In this document: piece after piece, positions 1-8,772 of the stretch
Layout: the number at the start of each line of letters is the position of its first letter
Position numbering within the stretch: the stretch's first letter is position 1
Origin: Xylanimonas oleitrophica
GTDB taxonomy: Bacteria > Actinomycetota > Actinomycetes > Actinomycetales > Cellulomonadaceae
DNA: 64,000 bases
Assembly (NCBI RefSeq): GCF_003244315.1
Contig: NZ_QKWH01000001.1
Location: 558,001-622,000 of the forward strand
Direction: 5' to 3'
Notes under the pieces: model-generated
Seen by the model: only the letters and a program-made list of their open reading frames with translations
Databases searched by the model: none
What the model was told of the DNA's origin: nothing
Program-made: the position numbers and the translations under genes

Positions 1-1
1 C

Positions 2-1381
2 GTCGGCGAGAACGGGGCCGGCAAGTCGACCCTCATGAACATGCTGTCCGGCGGCCTCGCCCCGGACACCGGCGAGATCACCGTCGCCGAGCCGACCGGC
101 GAGCTCGGGCGCCGCGTGGCGATGGTCCACCAGGAGCTGAGCCTCTTCGCCAACCTCACGGTGGCGGAGAACCTCGCCCTCGACCACGCGGAGCCCGCGA
201 GCGAGCCAGAGAGCCGGGCCCGCGCCCGGGCCGTGCTCGACCGGCTCGGCGTCGACATCGACGAGGACGCGACCGTCGGTGACCTGAGCGTCGGCCAGCG
301 CCAGCTCGTCGAGATCGCCAAGGCGATCACCGTGGCCCCCGTGCTGCTGATCCTCGACGAGCCGACGTCCTCCCTGGAGGGGCCGCAGGTCGAGCTGCTC
401 TTCCGCGCGGTGCGCCGGCTCGCCGCCGCCGGCACCGCCGTCGTGTTCGTCTCGCACCGCATGGACGAGCTCTTCGAGCTCTGCGACCGGGTGCTGGTCA
501 TGCGCGACGGCGCCCAGGTCGACTTCGGCGACCTGGCCACCCGCACCCGTGCGGACCTGGTCGCGTCGATGGTGGGGCGTGAGACGACGTCGTTCTACCC
601 CGACCGGGCCGCGCCCGACGCGGTCCGGGCAGCCGACGAGGCCACCGCGGCGGTCGAGCTCGACGGCGTGAGCGTCGCCGGGCGGCTGCACGACGTGAGC
701 GTCTCCTTCCCCGCCGGGGTCATCACCGCCGTCGCCGGGCTCGAAGGGCACGGTCAGTCCGACCTGGCCGAGGTCGTGGCCGGCGTGCGCCGTCCCGACC
801 ACGGGACCGTGCGCCGCTCCGGCCGGGCGGTGCGGTTCGCCACCCCGAGGGCTGCCGTCCGGGCGGGCATCGGGTACGTGGCCCCGGACCGCCGCCTCGA
901 CGGGCTGCTGCTCGACCAGTCGATCACCGCCAACGCGATGCTCGCCGCCGCTCCGCGCATCTTCCGCTCCGGGTTCGTCTCCGCCCGCAAGGAGCGGGCC
1001 ACCGTGCTCGGCGTCGTCCAGACCCTCGCCGTCCGGTGCGCCTCGGTGCTCCAGCCCGTCGTCGAGCTGTCCGGCGGCAACCAGCAGAAGGTGCTCGTGG
1101 GCCGCTGGCTCATCGACGACGACCTGCAGGTGCTGGTCCTCAACGACCCGACCCGCGGCGTCGACGTCGGCTCGCGGGCGCAGATCTACGACGTCGTGCG
1201 GGCGCTCGCCGACCGGGGCGTCGCCGTGCTGCTCGTGTCCACCGACCTCCAGGAGATCCTCGGCCTCGCCGACCAGGTGTACGTCATGTACGCCGGTCGC
1301 GTCACCGGCCGCCTGCCCGCCGACGGCGCCACCGAGCAGTCCGTCATGCACCTCGCCACCGGAGGGAACGACCATGTCTAG
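2..1381 (+). CDS. Sugar ABC transporter ATP-binding protein (5' partial)
   Basis: Ribose/galactose-type (RbsA/MglA-like) importer ATPase with two tandem ABC domains, energising uptake of a sugar or polyol at the inner face of the membrane. The gene enters the window already in frame: codons from base 2 read [10 protein letters not shown], the Walker A of the first domain, so roughly the first 40 residues lie outside. The first domain has the signature LSVGQRQ and Walker B LLILDEP. The second has a degenerate P-loop (GLEGHGQSD), the signature LSGGNQQK and Walker B LVLNDPT, the usual asymmetry of this subfamily. The stop overlaps the next gene's ATG (1374), so the genes are translationally coupled. 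The cognate binding protein is not in the window. Confidence 0.93.
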   Translation, partial: VGENGAGKSTLMNMLSGGLAPDTGEITVAEPTGELGRRVAMVHQELSLFANLTVAENLALDHAEPASEPESRARARAVLDRLGVDIDEDATVGDLSVGQRQLVEIAKAITVAPVLLILDEPTSSLEGPQVELLFRAVRRLAAAGTAVVFVSHRMDELFELCDRVLVMRDGAQVDFGDLATRTRADLVASMVGRETTSFYPDRAAPDAVRAADEATAAVELDGVSVAGRLHDVSVSFPAGVITAVAGLEGHGQSDLAEVVAGVRRPDHGTVRRSGRAVRFATPRAAVRAGIGYVAPDRRLDGLLLDQSITANAMLAAAPRIFRSGFVSARKERATVLGVVQTLAVRCASVLQPVVELSGGNQQKVLVGRWLIDDDLQVLVLNDPTRGVDVGSRAQIYDVVRALADRGVAVLLVSTDLQEILGLADQVYVMYAGRVTGRLPADGATEQSVMHLATGGNDHV

Positions 1382-2405
1382 CGCCGCAGGATCCCTGCTC
1401 CCGCGCGTCTCCACCACCTCGCTCAGGTCCGTCGGCAGCGCACGCTTCCTGTGGCTCGTGGCCGCGCTCGTGGTCGTCGTCGCCGCGGTCGCCCTGCCCG
1501 CGTTCCGCAACCCCGTCAGCGTGGGCTCGCTGCTCGCCAGCCTCACCCCGATCCTGCTCATCGCCGTCGGCCAGGCCGTCGTGGTCATGTACGGCGGGAT
1601 CGACCTGAGCGTCGGTGCCACGGCAGGCCTGGCGACCGTGCTCGTGGCCCTCAGCCCCGTGCTCCCCGGCGGCGCGCCGCTCGCCCTGGCGCTCGTCCTC
1701 GCCGGCGGCCTCGTCGTGGGCCTGCTCAACGCCGCGGGCGTCGTCGCCGGGATCAACCCGCTGCTCATGACGTTCGCGATGTCCGGCGTCGTCCAGGGCG
1801 TGGCCCTGCTCCTGCAGGGCACCGAGGGAGCCCGCATCCCGGGCGCCGTGTTCGACGTGCTCGGGGCGAGCGTGGGACCGGTGCCGCTGCTCGCCGTCGT
1901 CGCGCTCGTGGTGCTCGTCGCGACCTGGCTCTGGGTGGGGCAGACCCGCACCGGGCGGGTCGTGCAGGCCGCCGGGTACGACCGCCGGACCGCCACCCGC
2001 CTCGGGTTCCCCGTGCGGCGCACCACGTTCGTCGTCTACGCCGTCTCCGGCCTGCTCTCCTCGGTCGGCGGCCTCGCCATCGTGGTGCGGACCTACACCG
2101 CCGACGCCCTCGTCGGCTCCAGCGCCGTGATCGACTCGATCGCCACCGTGCTCGTGGCCGGCATCGTCATCACCGGCGGCATCGGCTCCGTCCTGAGCGT
2201 GCTGCCCGCCGCGCTCATCATCGCCGTCGTCGGCCAGGTCATCACCCTGACCGGCACCGACAGCTACTACCAGACGATCTTCAAGGGCGTGCTGCTCGTG
2301 GCCGCCGTGGGCGTCTACAGCCTCGCCGGCAAGAAGATCACCGTCCCGTGGCGGCTGCGGCAGCCTGCCGTCGCCCGCCCCGCCGACGAGAGGAGCGCGT
2401 CGTGA
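1374..2405 (+). CDS. Sugar ABC transporter permease (RbsC/AraH type) 1
   Basis: Membrane permease of the ribose-type importer, 343 residues, about 9-10 hydrophobic helices. It carries the family hallmark GGIDLSVGA near residue 77, where RbsC-type permeases have G-x-D-L-S-V-G. The ATG at 1374 overlaps the ATPase stop and follows GGAGGG. It pairs with the second permease at 2402, so the channel is probably a heterodimer, as in autoinducer-2 and some pentose importers. Confidence 0.92.
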   Translation: MSSAAGSLLPRVSTTSLRSVGSARFLWLVAALVVVVAAVALPAFRNPVSVGSLLASLTPILLIAVGQAVVVMYGGIDLSVGATAGLATVLVALSPVLPGGAPLALALVLAGGLVVGLLNAAGVVAGINPLLMTFAMSGVVQGVALLLQGTEGARIPGAVFDVLGASVGPVPLLAVVALVVLVATWLWVGQTRTGRVVQAAGYDRRTATRLGFPVRRTTFVVYAVSGLLSSVGGLAIVVRTYTADALVGSSAVIDSIATVLVAGIVITGGIGSVLSVLPAALIIAVVGQVITLTGTDSYYQTIFKGVLLVAAVGVYSLAGKKITVPWRLRQPAVARPADERSAS

Positions 2406-3415
2406 CCAGCCTCGACACCACGCCCCGTCAGGTGCCCGCGCTCGGCGCGCCCACCCTGGCCGAGCGGGTCGCCCGGGTCCCCACGCCCATCTGGGTGGCC
2501 TACGGCCTCACCGCCGCATGCCTCCTGCTGCTCGGCCTGAGCACCAGCAACGGGTTCGACCCGGACCGGCTCCTGCGGATCCTGTCCAACGCGGCCCCCC
2601 TCGGCGTGGTCGCCATCGCCCAGACGCTCGTCATCATCAACCGTGGCCTGGACCTGTCGGTCGGACCCGTCATGAACACCGCCGCCATCCTGACGGCGTC
2701 GCTGTCCGCGGCGAGCGGCGCGAGCCTGGCCACCACGCTGCCCGTCGTGATCCTCGTCGGCGCCGGCATCGGGCTCGTCAACGGGGTCATGCTCGCCTTC
2801 ACCCGCATCCCGCCGCTGCTGGGCACCCTGGCCATGGCCACCGTGGTGCAGGGGGTCAACGCGCTGGTCACCCGTGGCCAGCCGCGCGGCGTCGTCCCGG
2901 GCGAGCTGCGCCAGCTGGCCGACGGACGCGTGCTCGGCCTTCCCTTCTCCGCCTCGCTGCTCGTCTGGCTGGGCCTGCTCGTCGTGGTGGGCCTCGTGCT
3001 GACCACCACCGTCGCCGGCCGCCAGTTCAAGGCCGTGGGCGCCAACCCCCGGGCCGCGTGGCTCTCCGGCGTGCCCGTCCGCTCGCACACCCTGACCGCC
3101 TACGTCGCCTCCGGCGCCCTCGCCGCGGTGGCCGGCGTGCTGCTCATCGCCTACTCCGGGTCGCCGTCCCTGACCGCCGGGGACAGCTACGCGCTCAACT
3201 CCGTGGTGGCGGCCGTGATCGGCGGCGCCTCGCTCGCAGGCGGCCACGGCGGCATGACCGGTACCTTCGCGGGCGTCGCCGTGCTCGCGTTCCTGACCAC
3301 GGTGCTCAACTCCTACAACATCCCGTCGCCGGTGCAGCTCGTCGTCAACGGCGTCGTGCTGATCCTGATGCTGCTCGTCAACAGCCGCCTGGCCGAGAGG
3401 AAGGGACGCCGATGA
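2402..3415 (+). CDS. Sugar ABC transporter permease (RbsC/AraH type) 2
   Basis: Second ribose-type permease, 337 residues, with the family motif NRGLDLSVGP and multiple hydrophobic helices. The GTG start at 2402 overlaps the previous TGA (GTGA) and has GAGAGGA upstream. The same frame is open much further upstream, but that part would be arginine-rich shadow sequence inside permease 1. Its stop is overlapped by the ATG of the creatininase gene at 3412. Confidence 0.91.
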   Translation: MTSLDTTPRQVPALGAPTLAERVARVPTPIWVAYGLTAACLLLLGLSTSNGFDPDRLLRILSNAAPLGVVAIAQTLVIINRGLDLSVGPVMNTAAILTASLSAASGASLATTLPVVILVGAGIGLVNGVMLAFTRIPPLLGTLAMATVVQGVNALVTRGQPRGVVPGELRQLADGRVLGLPFSASLLVWLGLLVVVGLVLTTTVAGRQFKAVGANPRAAWLSGVPVRSHTLTAYVASGALAAVAGVLLIAYSGSPSLTAGDSYALNSVVAAVIGGASLAGGHGGMTGTFAGVAVLAFLTTVLNSYNIPSPVQLVVNGVVLILMLLVNSRLAERKGRR

Positions 3416-4143
3416 CCCGCTGGAACGAGCTGACCTGGCCGCAGGTCCGCGAGGCCGTCGAGCGGCAGCCGGTGGCCATCCTCGCCCTCGGCGCCGTCGA
3501 GGAGCACGGGCCCCACCTGCCGCTCGGCACCGACGTGTACGCGGCCGAGGCGTTCTCCGCCCGCATCGCCGAGGCCGCCGACCTTCTCGAGCTGCCGGTC
3601 CTGCCGTACGGCCAGGTCTGGTCACTGGAGCACTTCGACGGCAGCCTGTCCATCAGCGACGCGACGCTCGTCTCCCTGCTCGTCGAGCTCGCCGCAGGCC
3701 TGCAGCAGGTCGGCGTCAAGGGGCTCGTGCTCTACTCCGCCCACCTCGGCAACGCCGCAGCGATGAAGTCCGCCGTGCGCCGCCTCGAGGAGACCGGCGG
3801 GCTGCCCGCCATCGCCCTGACCTACCCCGGCCTGTCCGCCGTCGCCGACCAGGTAGCGCAGAGCCCCCGCAGCCATCCCGCGATCATGCACGCCGACGAG
3901 CTCGAGACCTCCGTCATGCTCGCCGTCCGCGAGGACCTGGTGCACATGGACCGCGCCGTGCGGGAGTACCCCGACTACCCACCGCACTTCGAGGCCGCAC
4001 CCCTGCGGTGGGACACCCTCAGCAGCAGTGGCGTCTTCGGTGACGCCACCGCCGCCACGCAGGAGAAGGGGCGGCGCATCGTGGACCACGTCGTCGCCAC
4101 CGCCGCCGAGATCGTCGGCGCATGGAAGGAAGGACTCCGATGA
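3412..4143 (+). CDS. Creatininase-family hydrolase
   Basis: Metal-dependent hydrolase of the creatininase superfamily, 243 residues. The N-terminal metal motif EEHGPHLPLGTD (residues 30-41) supplies Glu/His/Asp ligands. A second motif, SAHLGN, replaces the more usual GHGGN, and HADELET carries the late Glu ligand. Family members open cyclic amides (creatinine), act in riboflavin/F420-like pathways (formamide hydrolase) or hydrolyse inositol-derived diketones (IolN-type). Location between sugar permeases and a sugar kinase suggests a catabolic ring-opening or deformylating step rather than creatinine use; the substrate is unknown. ATG 3412 follows GAGAGGAAGGG. Confidence 0.85.
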   Translation: MTRWNELTWPQVREAVERQPVAILALGAVEEHGPHLPLGTDVYAAEAFSARIAEAADLLELPVLPYGQVWSLEHFDGSLSISDATLVSLLVELAAGLQQVGVKGLVLYSAHLGNAAAMKSAVRRLEETGGLPAIALTYPGLSAVADQVAQSPRSHPAIMHADELETSVMLAVREDLVHMDRAVREYPDYPPHFEAAPLRWDTLSSSGVFGDATAATQEKGRRIVDHVVATAAEIVGAWKEGLR

Positions 4144-4955
4144 AGGACGACGACGTGATCGGCGTGGAGGTGCTGCAGGACCTCGACCCGGACTCGCCGG
4201 TCAGCCGCTACCGGCAGATCGCCGACCAGCTCGCAGCAGCGGTCCTCGACCGCCGGCCCGGCGCCCGGCTCCCGTCGGAGTACGAGATCCTCAACCGGCT
4301 CGGCGTGAGCCGTGCCACCGCCACCCAGGCGCTGCGCGACCTCGAGCAGCGCGGGCTCGTCACCCGTCGCCAGGGCAAGGGCACCTTCGTCGCCGACCCC
4401 GACCGTGCCATCCGCAGCAACCGCCCGGGTGTCCTGCCCTCCTTCAGCGAGGACCTGCGCGCGGCCGGACGCACCACCAGGGAGCGCGTCATCGCGCTCG
4501 AGATCGCCAGCGCCCCCGCCGACGTGGCCGCCGCCCTCGGCATCGGCAAGGGCGACGACGTGTGGAGCCTCGAGCGCATCATCGTCAGCGACGACCAGCC
4601 GGTCGTGCACCTGACGTCCTGGCTCTCCTGCGCCACCGTGCCCGCCCTGAGCAGGTCCGCCGTCGAGGCCACGTCCCTCTACGAACAGCTCTCCCAGATC
4701 GAGGGGTCGCGCCCCTGCTCGGCGGACGAGCAGTGGAGCGCCGCCGTGGCACCGCCGACCACCGCGACCGTGCTCGACGTCGGGCGGAACGCCCCCGTCA
4801 TGCGGGTGGTCCGCACCGCGTACCTGCACGACGAGCGCCCCGTCGAGTACGCGATCGCCTACGTGCGGGGCGAGACCTTCGCCGTCTCCATCCACATCGA
4901 CGCCCACCAGCACCGCAGCCGGCTGCTGGCCTCGCTCACGAAGGCAGCCGGGTGA
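4140..4955 (+). CDS. GntR-family transcriptional regulator (UTRA effector domain)
   Basis: Likely local repressor of the sugar operon, 271 residues. The N-terminal winged helix (about residues 15-85) contains SRYRQIADQLAAAV, LPSEYEILNRLGVSR and GKGTFVA, typical of GntR. The C-terminal part (about 100-260) resembles the UTRA small-molecule domain of the HutC subfamily. ATG 4140 has GGAAGGA just upstream and overlaps the previous stop; an in-frame ATG 18 nt earlier lacks better support. Being inside the operon suggests autoregulation by the imported sugar or a phosphorylated intermediate. No operator could be assigned because the operon promoter lies outside the window. Confidence 0.9.
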   Translation: MKDDDVIGVEVLQDLDPDSPVSRYRQIADQLAAAVLDRRPGARLPSEYEILNRLGVSRATATQALRDLEQRGLVTRRQGKGTFVADPDRAIRSNRPGVLPSFSEDLRAAGRTTRERVIALEIASAPADVAAALGIGKGDDVWSLERIIVSDDQPVVHLTSWLSCATVPALSRSAVEATSLYEQLSQIEGSRPCSADEQWSAAVAPPTTATVLDVGRNAPVMRVVRTAYLHDERPVEYAIAYVRGETFAVSIHIDAHQHRSRLLASLTKAAG

Positions 4956-6439
4956 CGGGCGCCGGGGGCGCGCTCGGTCTCGGCATCGATCTCGGGACCA
5001 CGAGCGTCAAGGTCCTCCTCCTGGACGAGGTCGGCAGCACCGTGGCCTCGGCGAGCCACCACCACGGGATCGACCCGACGTCCTCCGGCGTCCAGGCCGA
5101 CCCGGAGCGCTGGTGGGACTCCCTGAGGACGGCGCTGGCGGCGCTCGCCGCGGAGGCGGACCTCGCCCGGGTCGCGGCCGTCGGCCTCAGCGGCAACATG
5201 AGCGCCGTCGTCCTCGTCGACGACCAGGTGCGCCCCGTGGCTCCCGCCCTCCTGCTGGCCGACCAGCGCGGCACCGACGAGATCACCGCGCTGGACCCGC
5301 CGCTGCGCCGTGACCTCGCCGCCCGGACCGGCAACGAGCCGCAGGCCGTGTTCTCCCTGTCCAGCCTGCTGTGGTGGCAGGCGCGAGACCTCGACGTCCT
5401 GCGCAGCGCGCAGCACTACCTCTCCGCCAAGGACTTCCTGCGCGCCCGGCTCACGGGCGAGGTGGCGACCGACCCGACCGACGCCTACAACTCCCTGCTG
5501 CTCCGGCCCGGCACGTGGGAGTGGGACGAGGGCACGATCCAGGCGCTCGGCCTGCCCCGGCGGATCTTCCCGCCCGTGCTGCCCAGCACCGCGCTCGGGG
5601 GCCGCACGACCCGCACCGCCGCCCGCGAGACCGGGATCCCCGCCGGGGTGCCCGTCGCCGTGGGCGCGGGGGACATGGCCGCCGCGCTCGCGGGCACCGC
5701 CGGGCTCGACGCGGGCGACGCCGCCGTCTCGCTCGGTACCTCCGCCACCGTCATGGCCGTGCTCGGTGCGGGCGCGCGCCCCGACGTCGGCCCGCGCGCC
5801 ACGGGGACCGTCACCTACCACCCCACCGCCGACGGGTCCTGGTTCGCGCTCGGCTCCCTGCTCACCGGTGGCCTGGTGGTCAACTGGTTGCGCAGCACGG
5901 TGGGGGCCGACGCCATCGCCCAGGCGCCAGCCGACCCCGACGCCGACGACCCGCTCATGTTCATGCCCTACCTGGCCGGCACGGGCAGCCCCGACTTCGA
6001 CAGCGCCGCCACCGGGACCCTCCTCGGCGTCACCCCGACCACCACGCCGCCACGCCTGGTCGCCGCCGCGCTCGAGGCCGTCGCGTTCGACGTCGCCCGG
6101 CTGCTGGACCTCCTCGCGGACGGACCGGCGGGCGGGTACCGCCGGGTGGTGCTCTCCGGCGGTGGCTCCCGCATCGGCGCCTGGCCCCAGATCATCGCCG
6201 ACGTCACCCGCCTGCCCGTGCACGTCCTCGACGAGCCCGACCTGTCCGCCGTCGGGGCAGCCGTGCTCGGCTGGGCTGCCGCCGGCGTCTACGTCGCCCC
6301 GCCTGCCGCCGGCACCGAGATCGCCCCACGGGCCGCCACCGCGGCCGCCTGGGACCGCCGCCGTGCCCGGTACGAGCGCCTGCGCGGCCAGGCCCTGGCC
6401 CTCGGGCGGCAGACCGCCTCCGGGCCTTCCCGACCTTGA
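4952..6439 (+). CDS. FGGY-family carbohydrate kinase (xylulokinase-like)
   Basis: ATP-dependent sugar/polyol kinase, 495 residues, the usual FGGY length. The phosphate-1 loop GIDLGTTSVK is at residues 11-20, the catalytic Asp sits in GAGDMAAA, the phosphate-2 motif is SLGTSAT, and the adenosine motif is LSGGGSRI. The overall pattern is closest to xylulokinase-like members, but specificity cannot be read from sequence. The GTG start at 4952 overlaps the regulator stop (GTGA). It presumably traps the imported compound as a phosphate before the lactonase and aldolase steps. Confidence 0.9.
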   Translation: MTGAGGALGLGIDLGTTSVKVLLLDEVGSTVASASHHHGIDPTSSGVQADPERWWDSLRTALAALAAEADLARVAAVGLSGNMSAVVLVDDQVRPVAPALLLADQRGTDEITALDPPLRRDLAARTGNEPQAVFSLSSLLWWQARDLDVLRSAQHYLSAKDFLRARLTGEVATDPTDAYNSLLLRPGTWEWDEGTIQALGLPRRIFPPVLPSTALGGRTTRTAARETGIPAGVPVAVGAGDMAAALAGTAGLDAGDAAVSLGTSATVMAVLGAGARPDVGPRATGTVTYHPTADGSWFALGSLLTGGLVVNWLRSTVGADAIAQAPADPDADDPLMFMPYLAGTGSPDFDSAATGTLLGVTPTTTPPRLVAAALEAVAFDVARLLDLLADGPAGGYRRVVLSGGGSRIGAWPQIIADVTRLPVHVLDEPDLSAVGAAVLGWAAAGVYVAPPAAGTEIAPRAATAAAWDRRRARYERLRGQALALGRQTASGPSRP

Positions 6440-6462
6440 GCACCACGAGAGAAAGCAGCACG

Positions 6463-7407
6463 ATGATCCGTACCGTGACCGGAGACATCTCCTCCGACGA
6501 GCTGGGGTTCACCTACTCCCACGAGCACCTCCTCGGGGCACCGCCCGAGCACAAGCGCGCCGACGAGGACCTCGTCATTCTCGACCCCGCCATGGCCCTC
6601 GTCGAGGCCAAGGAAGCGCTCGCCGTCGGCGTCCGCAGCCTCTACGAGGCCTCCGCCTGGGACTACTCCCGCCGGCCGGCCGAGCTGCGCAAGATCTCCG
6701 AGGAGACCGGGCTGCAGATCATCGCCTGCGGTGGGTTCAACAAGGGCGAGTGGTTCGACGACCTGCTCGCCGACCGCACCGTGGAAGAGCTGCAGCAGCA
6801 GATCGTCGCGGACGTCACCACCGGCATGGACGGCACCGACGTGCGTGCCGGCGCCATCAAGTACGGCACCAGCTACAACCGCGTGACCCCCGTGGAGGAG
6901 CGCGTGCTGCGCGCCGCCGCCCGGGCCCACCGGGCCACCGGTGCCGTGCTGCACGGCCACACCGAGACCGGCACCATGGCGCTCAAGCAGCTCGACATGC
7001 TGGAGGAGGAGGGCGTCGACCTCAACCGTGTCGGCATCGTCCACCTCATGCGCAACCCGGACCCTTACCTGCACAAGAAGATCGCCGGGCGGGGCACCTA
7101 CCTCTGCTATGACGGCTTCGCCAAGATCAAGTACTTCCCCGAGAGCACCCGCATCCAGGTGATCCTCGACGTGGTCGAGGCGGGCTACGCCGACCGCGTC
7201 CTCATCGGCGGCGACCTGGCCCGCAAGACGGACCTGACCGCCTACACCGGCGGACCCGGACTGCACTACATCGCGGGGGAGTGGCTGCCCCGGTTCCGCG
7301 ACGAGCTGCGCCAGCGTCACTACTCGCCCGCCGACGTCGACGAGCTCGTGCGGCTCTTCTTCGTCGAAAACCCGAAGCGGTACTTCTCGTTCACCGAGCC
7401 GTACTGA
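6463..7407 (+). CDS. Phosphotriesterase-family hydrolase (probable sugar-lactone hydrolase)
   Basis: Binuclear-metal amidohydrolase-fold enzyme, 314 residues. Visible ligands are the HxH pair His20/His22 (SHEHL), Lys133 (AIKYGTS, carbamylated in the family), His164/His166 (LHGHTETG), the IVHLMRN histidine and Asp251 (GGDLARK). Several members of this family that sit in sugar operons hydrolyse phosphorylated sugar lactones (PLL-type); true organophosphate hydrolysis is a side activity. ATG 6463 follows GAGAGAAAG. Its stop lies within a 10-bp tandem duplication. Confidence 0.88.
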   Translation: MIRTVTGDISSDELGFTYSHEHLLGAPPEHKRADEDLVILDPAMALVEAKEALAVGVRSLYEASAWDYSRRPAELRKISEETGLQIIACGGFNKGEWFDDLLADRTVEELQQQIVADVTTGMDGTDVRAGAIKYGTSYNRVTPVEERVLRAAARAHRATGAVLHGHTETGTMALKQLDMLEEEGVDLNRVGIVHLMRNPDPYLHKKIAGRGTYLCYDGFAKIKYFPESTRIQVILDVVEAGYADRVLIGGDLARKTDLTAYTGGPGLHYIAGEWLPRFRDELRQRHYSPADVDELVRLFFVENPKRYFSFTEPY

Positions 7408-7417
7408 GCCGTACTGA
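7398..7417 (+). repeat. 10-bp tandem duplication spanning a stop codon
   Basis: The unit GCCGTACTGA occurs twice in direct succession across the end of the phosphotriesterase gene. The first copy supplies the terminal Pro-Tyr and stop context, and the second is untranslated. It looks like a recent slippage event and does not alter the protein. Confidence 0.75.
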
Positions 7418-7425
7418 GCCGCGCA

Positions 7426-7456
7426 GCGGGGCGAGCCCCGTCCGGGCTCGCCCCGC
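7426..7456 (+). terminator. Perfect hairpin between lactonase and aldolase genes
   Basis: Arms 7426-7438 and 7444-7456 (GCGGGGCGAGCCC and its complement) form a perfect 13-bp stem with a 5-nt loop and no U tract. It ends 22 nt before the aldolase ATG, so it may act as a partial terminator or mRNA-processing/stability element that lowers or separates aldolase expression. Confidence 0.6.
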
Positions 7457-7478
7457 CCCGACCTTGAGGACGACCCGC

Positions 7479-8135
7479 ATGCCGCACCCCCTGCTCCCCG
7501 CCGTGACCGAGGCCGGGGTGATCGCCACCCTCCGCGCCCCCGACGCCGACTCCGCCTCCTTCGCCGTCGAGACGCTCGTCGACGCCGGGGTCACCGCCGT
7601 CGAGATCACCTACACCACGCCGGGTGCCGGCGTGGTCATCACCGAGGTCGCCCGCCGGTTCGGCGACGCCGTCCTGGTCGGTGCCGGCACGGTCACCCGT
7701 GCCGACCAGGTGCACGAGGCCGCCGAGGCCGGCGCCCGGTTCCTCGTCTCGCCAGGCCTCGACGAGGCCGTGCTGGCTGCGATGCGGCAGACCGCCGCAC
7801 TCACGATGGTGGGGGGCTTCACGCCCACCGAGGTGCAGCGCCTCGCCGCGCTCGAGGTCGACGTCGTCAAGCTGTTCCCGGGCAGCCTCGGGGGGCCGGG
7901 CGTCCTGCGCGCGCTGCGCGGCCCGTTCCCCGACCTCGTCTACGTGCCCACGGGCGGGGTCAGCGTGGACAACGTGGCGGCCTGGTTCGCGGCCGGGGCG
8001 GCCGCCGTCGGCGCGGCCAGCGAGCTGGCGCCCGCGGCGGCGATCCGCGACCGTGACGCGCAGACCCTCCGTGCCAACGCGGCCGCGTTCCTCACGGCGG
8101 TGGCGCAGGCGCGCACGGGCCGCAGCGCCGCCTGA
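7479..8135 (+). CDS. Bifunctional KDPG/KHG-type aldolase
   Basis: Class I 2-dehydro-3-deoxy-phosphogluconate aldolase-family lyase, 218 residues. Catalytic features are the Glu in AVEITYTTP, the GAGTVT phosphate/substrate loop, and the Schiff-base Lys in VVKLFPG. The usual F/V-C-P pocket is represented by VSPGLD. It cleaves a 2-keto-3-deoxy acid (phosphate) to pyruvate plus an aldehyde and is the last gene of the operon, consistent with a pathway ending in central metabolites. ATG 7479 follows TTGAGGACGACCCGC. Eda, KHG and DgoA aldolases cannot be told apart with certainty. Confidence 0.88.
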   Translation: MPHPLLPAVTEAGVIATLRAPDADSASFAVETLVDAGVTAVEITYTTPGAGVVITEVARRFGDAVLVGAGTVTRADQVHEAAEAGARFLVSPGLDEAVLAAMRQTAALTMVGGFTPTEVQRLAALEVDVVKLFPGSLGGPGVLRALRGPFPDLVYVPTGGVSVDNVAAWFAAGAAAVGAASELAPAAAIRDRDAQTLRANAAAFLTAVAQARTGRSAA

Positions 8136-8173
8136 CCGCAGGTCCGCTGCCCGCCGCGGCCTCAGGTGACGAC

Positions 8174-8207
8174 GGAGGGGGACGGCATGCGCACGCCGTC
8201 CCCCTCC
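8174..8207. terminator. Bidirectional terminator hairpin
   Basis: Perfect 13-bp arms 8174-8186 and 8195-8207 (GGAGGGGGACGGC and complement) with an 8-nt loop lie between the convergent aldolase (+) and YbaK-like (-) genes. A short pyrimidine stretch follows on the plus strand. Confidence 0.8.
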
Positions 8208-8228
8208 TTCGTCCTCGTCGAGGCCCGT

Positions 8229-8753
8229 TCAGGGCTCGACGGGCGTGGCGGTCCCGCCGGTGATGCGCAGCAGCTCGGCGTACGACGTCGGGAACACGGT
8301 CTTGGCGTGACCGGCCGCGGCCCAGACGACGTCGTGGCGGCCCAGCGCCTCGTCCACGTACGTGGGCACGGGTGCCGAGTGGCCGACCGGTGCGACGCCA
8401 CCGATCACCTGCCCGGTGGCGGCGTGGACGTCGTCCTTCGACGCGCGCGTGACGGTGCCGCCGAGCCGCGAGCCCAGGAAGCCGGTGTCGACCCGGTGTG
8501 CGCCGGACGTCATCACCAGGACGGGCTCGCCGTCGAGCAGGAACACCAGCGAGTTGGCGATCTGCCCCACCTCCACGCCCAACGCCTGCGCGGCGAGCGC
8601 GGCCGTGGTGGCGGCGTCGTCGAGCCAGCGGATGCCGGCTGCGGCGTCGTGCGCCCCGGCCTCCACGAGCGCTGCGCGGACCTTCTCGACGGCGGGGTGC
8701 GTCGATGCGATCTCCGGCGCCGGACGGGTCTCGGGAGTCGCGGGCTCAGCCAT
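8229..8753 (-). CDS. YbaK/EbsC-family aminoacyl-tRNA deacylase-like protein
   Basis: 174-residue protein of the YbaK/ProX editing-domain fold, which clears mischarged tRNA (Cys-tRNA-Pro in YbaK). The conserved loop GGVAPVGH is present (GGISPLGQ in E. coli YbaK). The strand that carries the catalytic Lys in YbaK (VFKTLL) reads IANSLVF here, so Asn replaces Lys. Activity or substrate may therefore differ from canonical YbaK. It is a monocistronic gene, convergent with the aldolase gene and followed by a shared terminator. Confidence 0.82.
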   Translation of the reverse strand: MAEPATPETRPAPEIASTHPAVEKVRAALVEAGAHDAAAGIRWLDDAATTAALAAQALGVEVGQIANSLVFLLDGEPVLVMTSGAHRVDTGFLGSRLGGTVTRASKDDVHAATGQVIGGVAPVGHSAPVPTYVDEALGRHDVVWAAAGHAKTVFPTSYAELLRITGGTATPVEP

Positions 8754-8772
8754 GGGCCGATGGTAGTGAGCC

